This document shows, piece by piece, positions 63,570-64,000 of a DNA stretch of 64,000 nt. The translations under genes were made by a program, and so were the position numbers. Origin of the DNA: Paraburkholderia sp. SG-MS1 (lineage in GTDB: Bacteria > Pseudomonadota > Gammaproteobacteria > Burkholderiales > Burkholderiaceae); NCBI RefSeq assembly GCF_012275575.1, contig NZ_NPIH01000274.1:22564-86563 (forward strand), given 5' to 3'. A model generated the notes under the pieces. It saw only the letters and a program-made list of their open reading frames with translations, ran no database searches and was not told the DNA's origin. The first letter of the stretch is position 1. Each line of letters opens with the position of its first letter.

Positions 63570-63677
63570 GCGACAACCTCCGCTGAAGGTACCGTCAGTG
63601 CGATCCAGCATGGGCGCTGGCGCACTTCATGTTACCTCGCCGGCTTGCGCAACGGCGGCAGCAATGGGTCGCCGCCC

Positions 63678-63821
63678 TTACTCCGCAATCGAATAGCGCG
63701 ATGCACGGGGTTGCGGCGTTTTCGCCGGACGCTCGATATGCGCGCTGGCGCCACGGATAAAAAGGATCGCGCAGAAGGCGACCGTGGCCCAGATGCAGAG
63801 AAGTACCGTTAAAGCGCTCAT
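63678..63821 (-). CDS. Small single-pass membrane protein
   Basis: 47 residues from ATG 63821 (a longer frame begins at 63875). One hydrophobic helix TVLLCIWATVAFCAILFIRG (about 4-23) followed by a basic, polar tail. It lies 54 bases after the stop of the gene that runs off the right edge, on the same strand. No family recognised. Confidence 0.5.
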   Translation of the reverse strand: MSALTVLLCIWATVAFCAILFIRGASAHIERPAKTPQPRASRYSIAE

Positions 63822-63875
63822 TTCAGTTTTCAGAGGATCGAGACTGTGATTGATGTCGTCGTGGCTGCCGGGCAC

Positions 63876-64000
63876 TCAGTGCGTCGTAGGCTGATCGTCG
63901 CTGCTGCCAAACAGAAGCCCGTCGATCATGCGCGTGGTCAGCGTCAGTTGCCGTTCAAGCGACGTGCGCGCCATTTCGGCGCCGGCCATGTCGCTACGGG
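63876..64000 (-). CDS. 3' end of a gene running off the right edge
   Basis: A minus-strand frame enters from the right edge and ends with TGA at 63876-63878. The last residues are MARTSLERQLTLTTRMIDGLLFGSSDDQPTTH-like in character (start ATG at 63987 or further right). Helical and charged, ending in a polar tail. Too little is visible to assign a family. It is upstream of the small membrane protein gene and probably in an operon with it. Confidence 0.5.
   Translation of the reverse strand, partial: RSDMAGAEMARTSLERQLTLTTRMIDGLLFGSSDDQPTTH

Overview
The window looks like a chromosomal segment of a beta-proteobacterium of the Burkholderia/Paraburkholderia type. The evidence is high GC, a classical Gram-negative porin, dense MFS/LysR/GntR/DeoR regulation, a PolB-type DNA polymerase II, and catabolic genes typical of soil and plant-associated Burkholderiaceae. 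No rRNA, tRNA, CRISPR array, intact insertion sequence or prophage was seen. Roughly 46 protein genes can be supported, on both strands, mostly in short operons.

Layout. 0-4 kb: an edge fragment, an MFS transporter, a CxxC peroxidase-like protein, a cupin and a DedA-rhodanese fusion. 4-8.5 kb: a putrescine module (puuD, puuA, spuC-like aminotransferase) behind a long leader. 8.7-11.4 kb: a tight operon of three poorly known proteins (DUF969, DUF979, DUF2891). 11.6-15.7 kb: PRC-barrel protein, polB and an LLM flavin monooxygenase; the last two have TTG starts. 15.7-20.4 kb: MFS transporter, a fused and permuted aconitase-superfamily enzyme and a LysR regulator, all on the minus strand. A tandem duplicated hairpin repeat lies in the MFS leader. 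20.6-31 kb: 2OG oxygenase, FrnE-like DsbA protein, secreted unknowns, AraC regulator, GH3 lipoprotein glycosidase, a double alpha/beta-hydrolase with unusual nucleophile positions, a BON protein and a P/Q/Y-rich secreted protein.

31-39 kb is the accessory-looking part: two truncated genes (MFS and GT2 starts), a GT4 glycosyltransferase fused to a TupA-like ATP-grasp domain with visibly more A/T-rich codons, a leaderless periplasmic-binding-protein fold, a GT2 glycosyltransferase, and an AT-rich gap with a perfect palindrome and an orphan terminator.

39-50 kb: MgtC, small secreted and SRPBCC proteins, phosphodiester glycosidase, XRE regulator with an AhpD-like partner, porin, DUF1440 membrane protein. 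Then an orphan ligAB extradiol dioxygenase pair, divergent from a GntR gene and a LysR gene with two DNA-binding domains. 50-64 kb: DUF1932 dehydrogenase, O-methyltransferase, TPR/GT9-like protein, a likely metal-uptake trio (DUF2946, TonB receptor, PepSY protein), DeoR-MFS operon, sterol-desaturase-family enzyme, M23 peptidase and a minus-strand operon of small proteins running off the right edge.

The most unusual items are the GT4-ATP-grasp fusion and its surrounding gene remnants, the double-HTH LysR next to ligAB, the R/C-nucleophile double hydrolase, the duplicated leader hairpin, and the orphan terminator with palindrome at 38.4 kb. Functions are inferred from sequence motifs by eye; no database search was possible.
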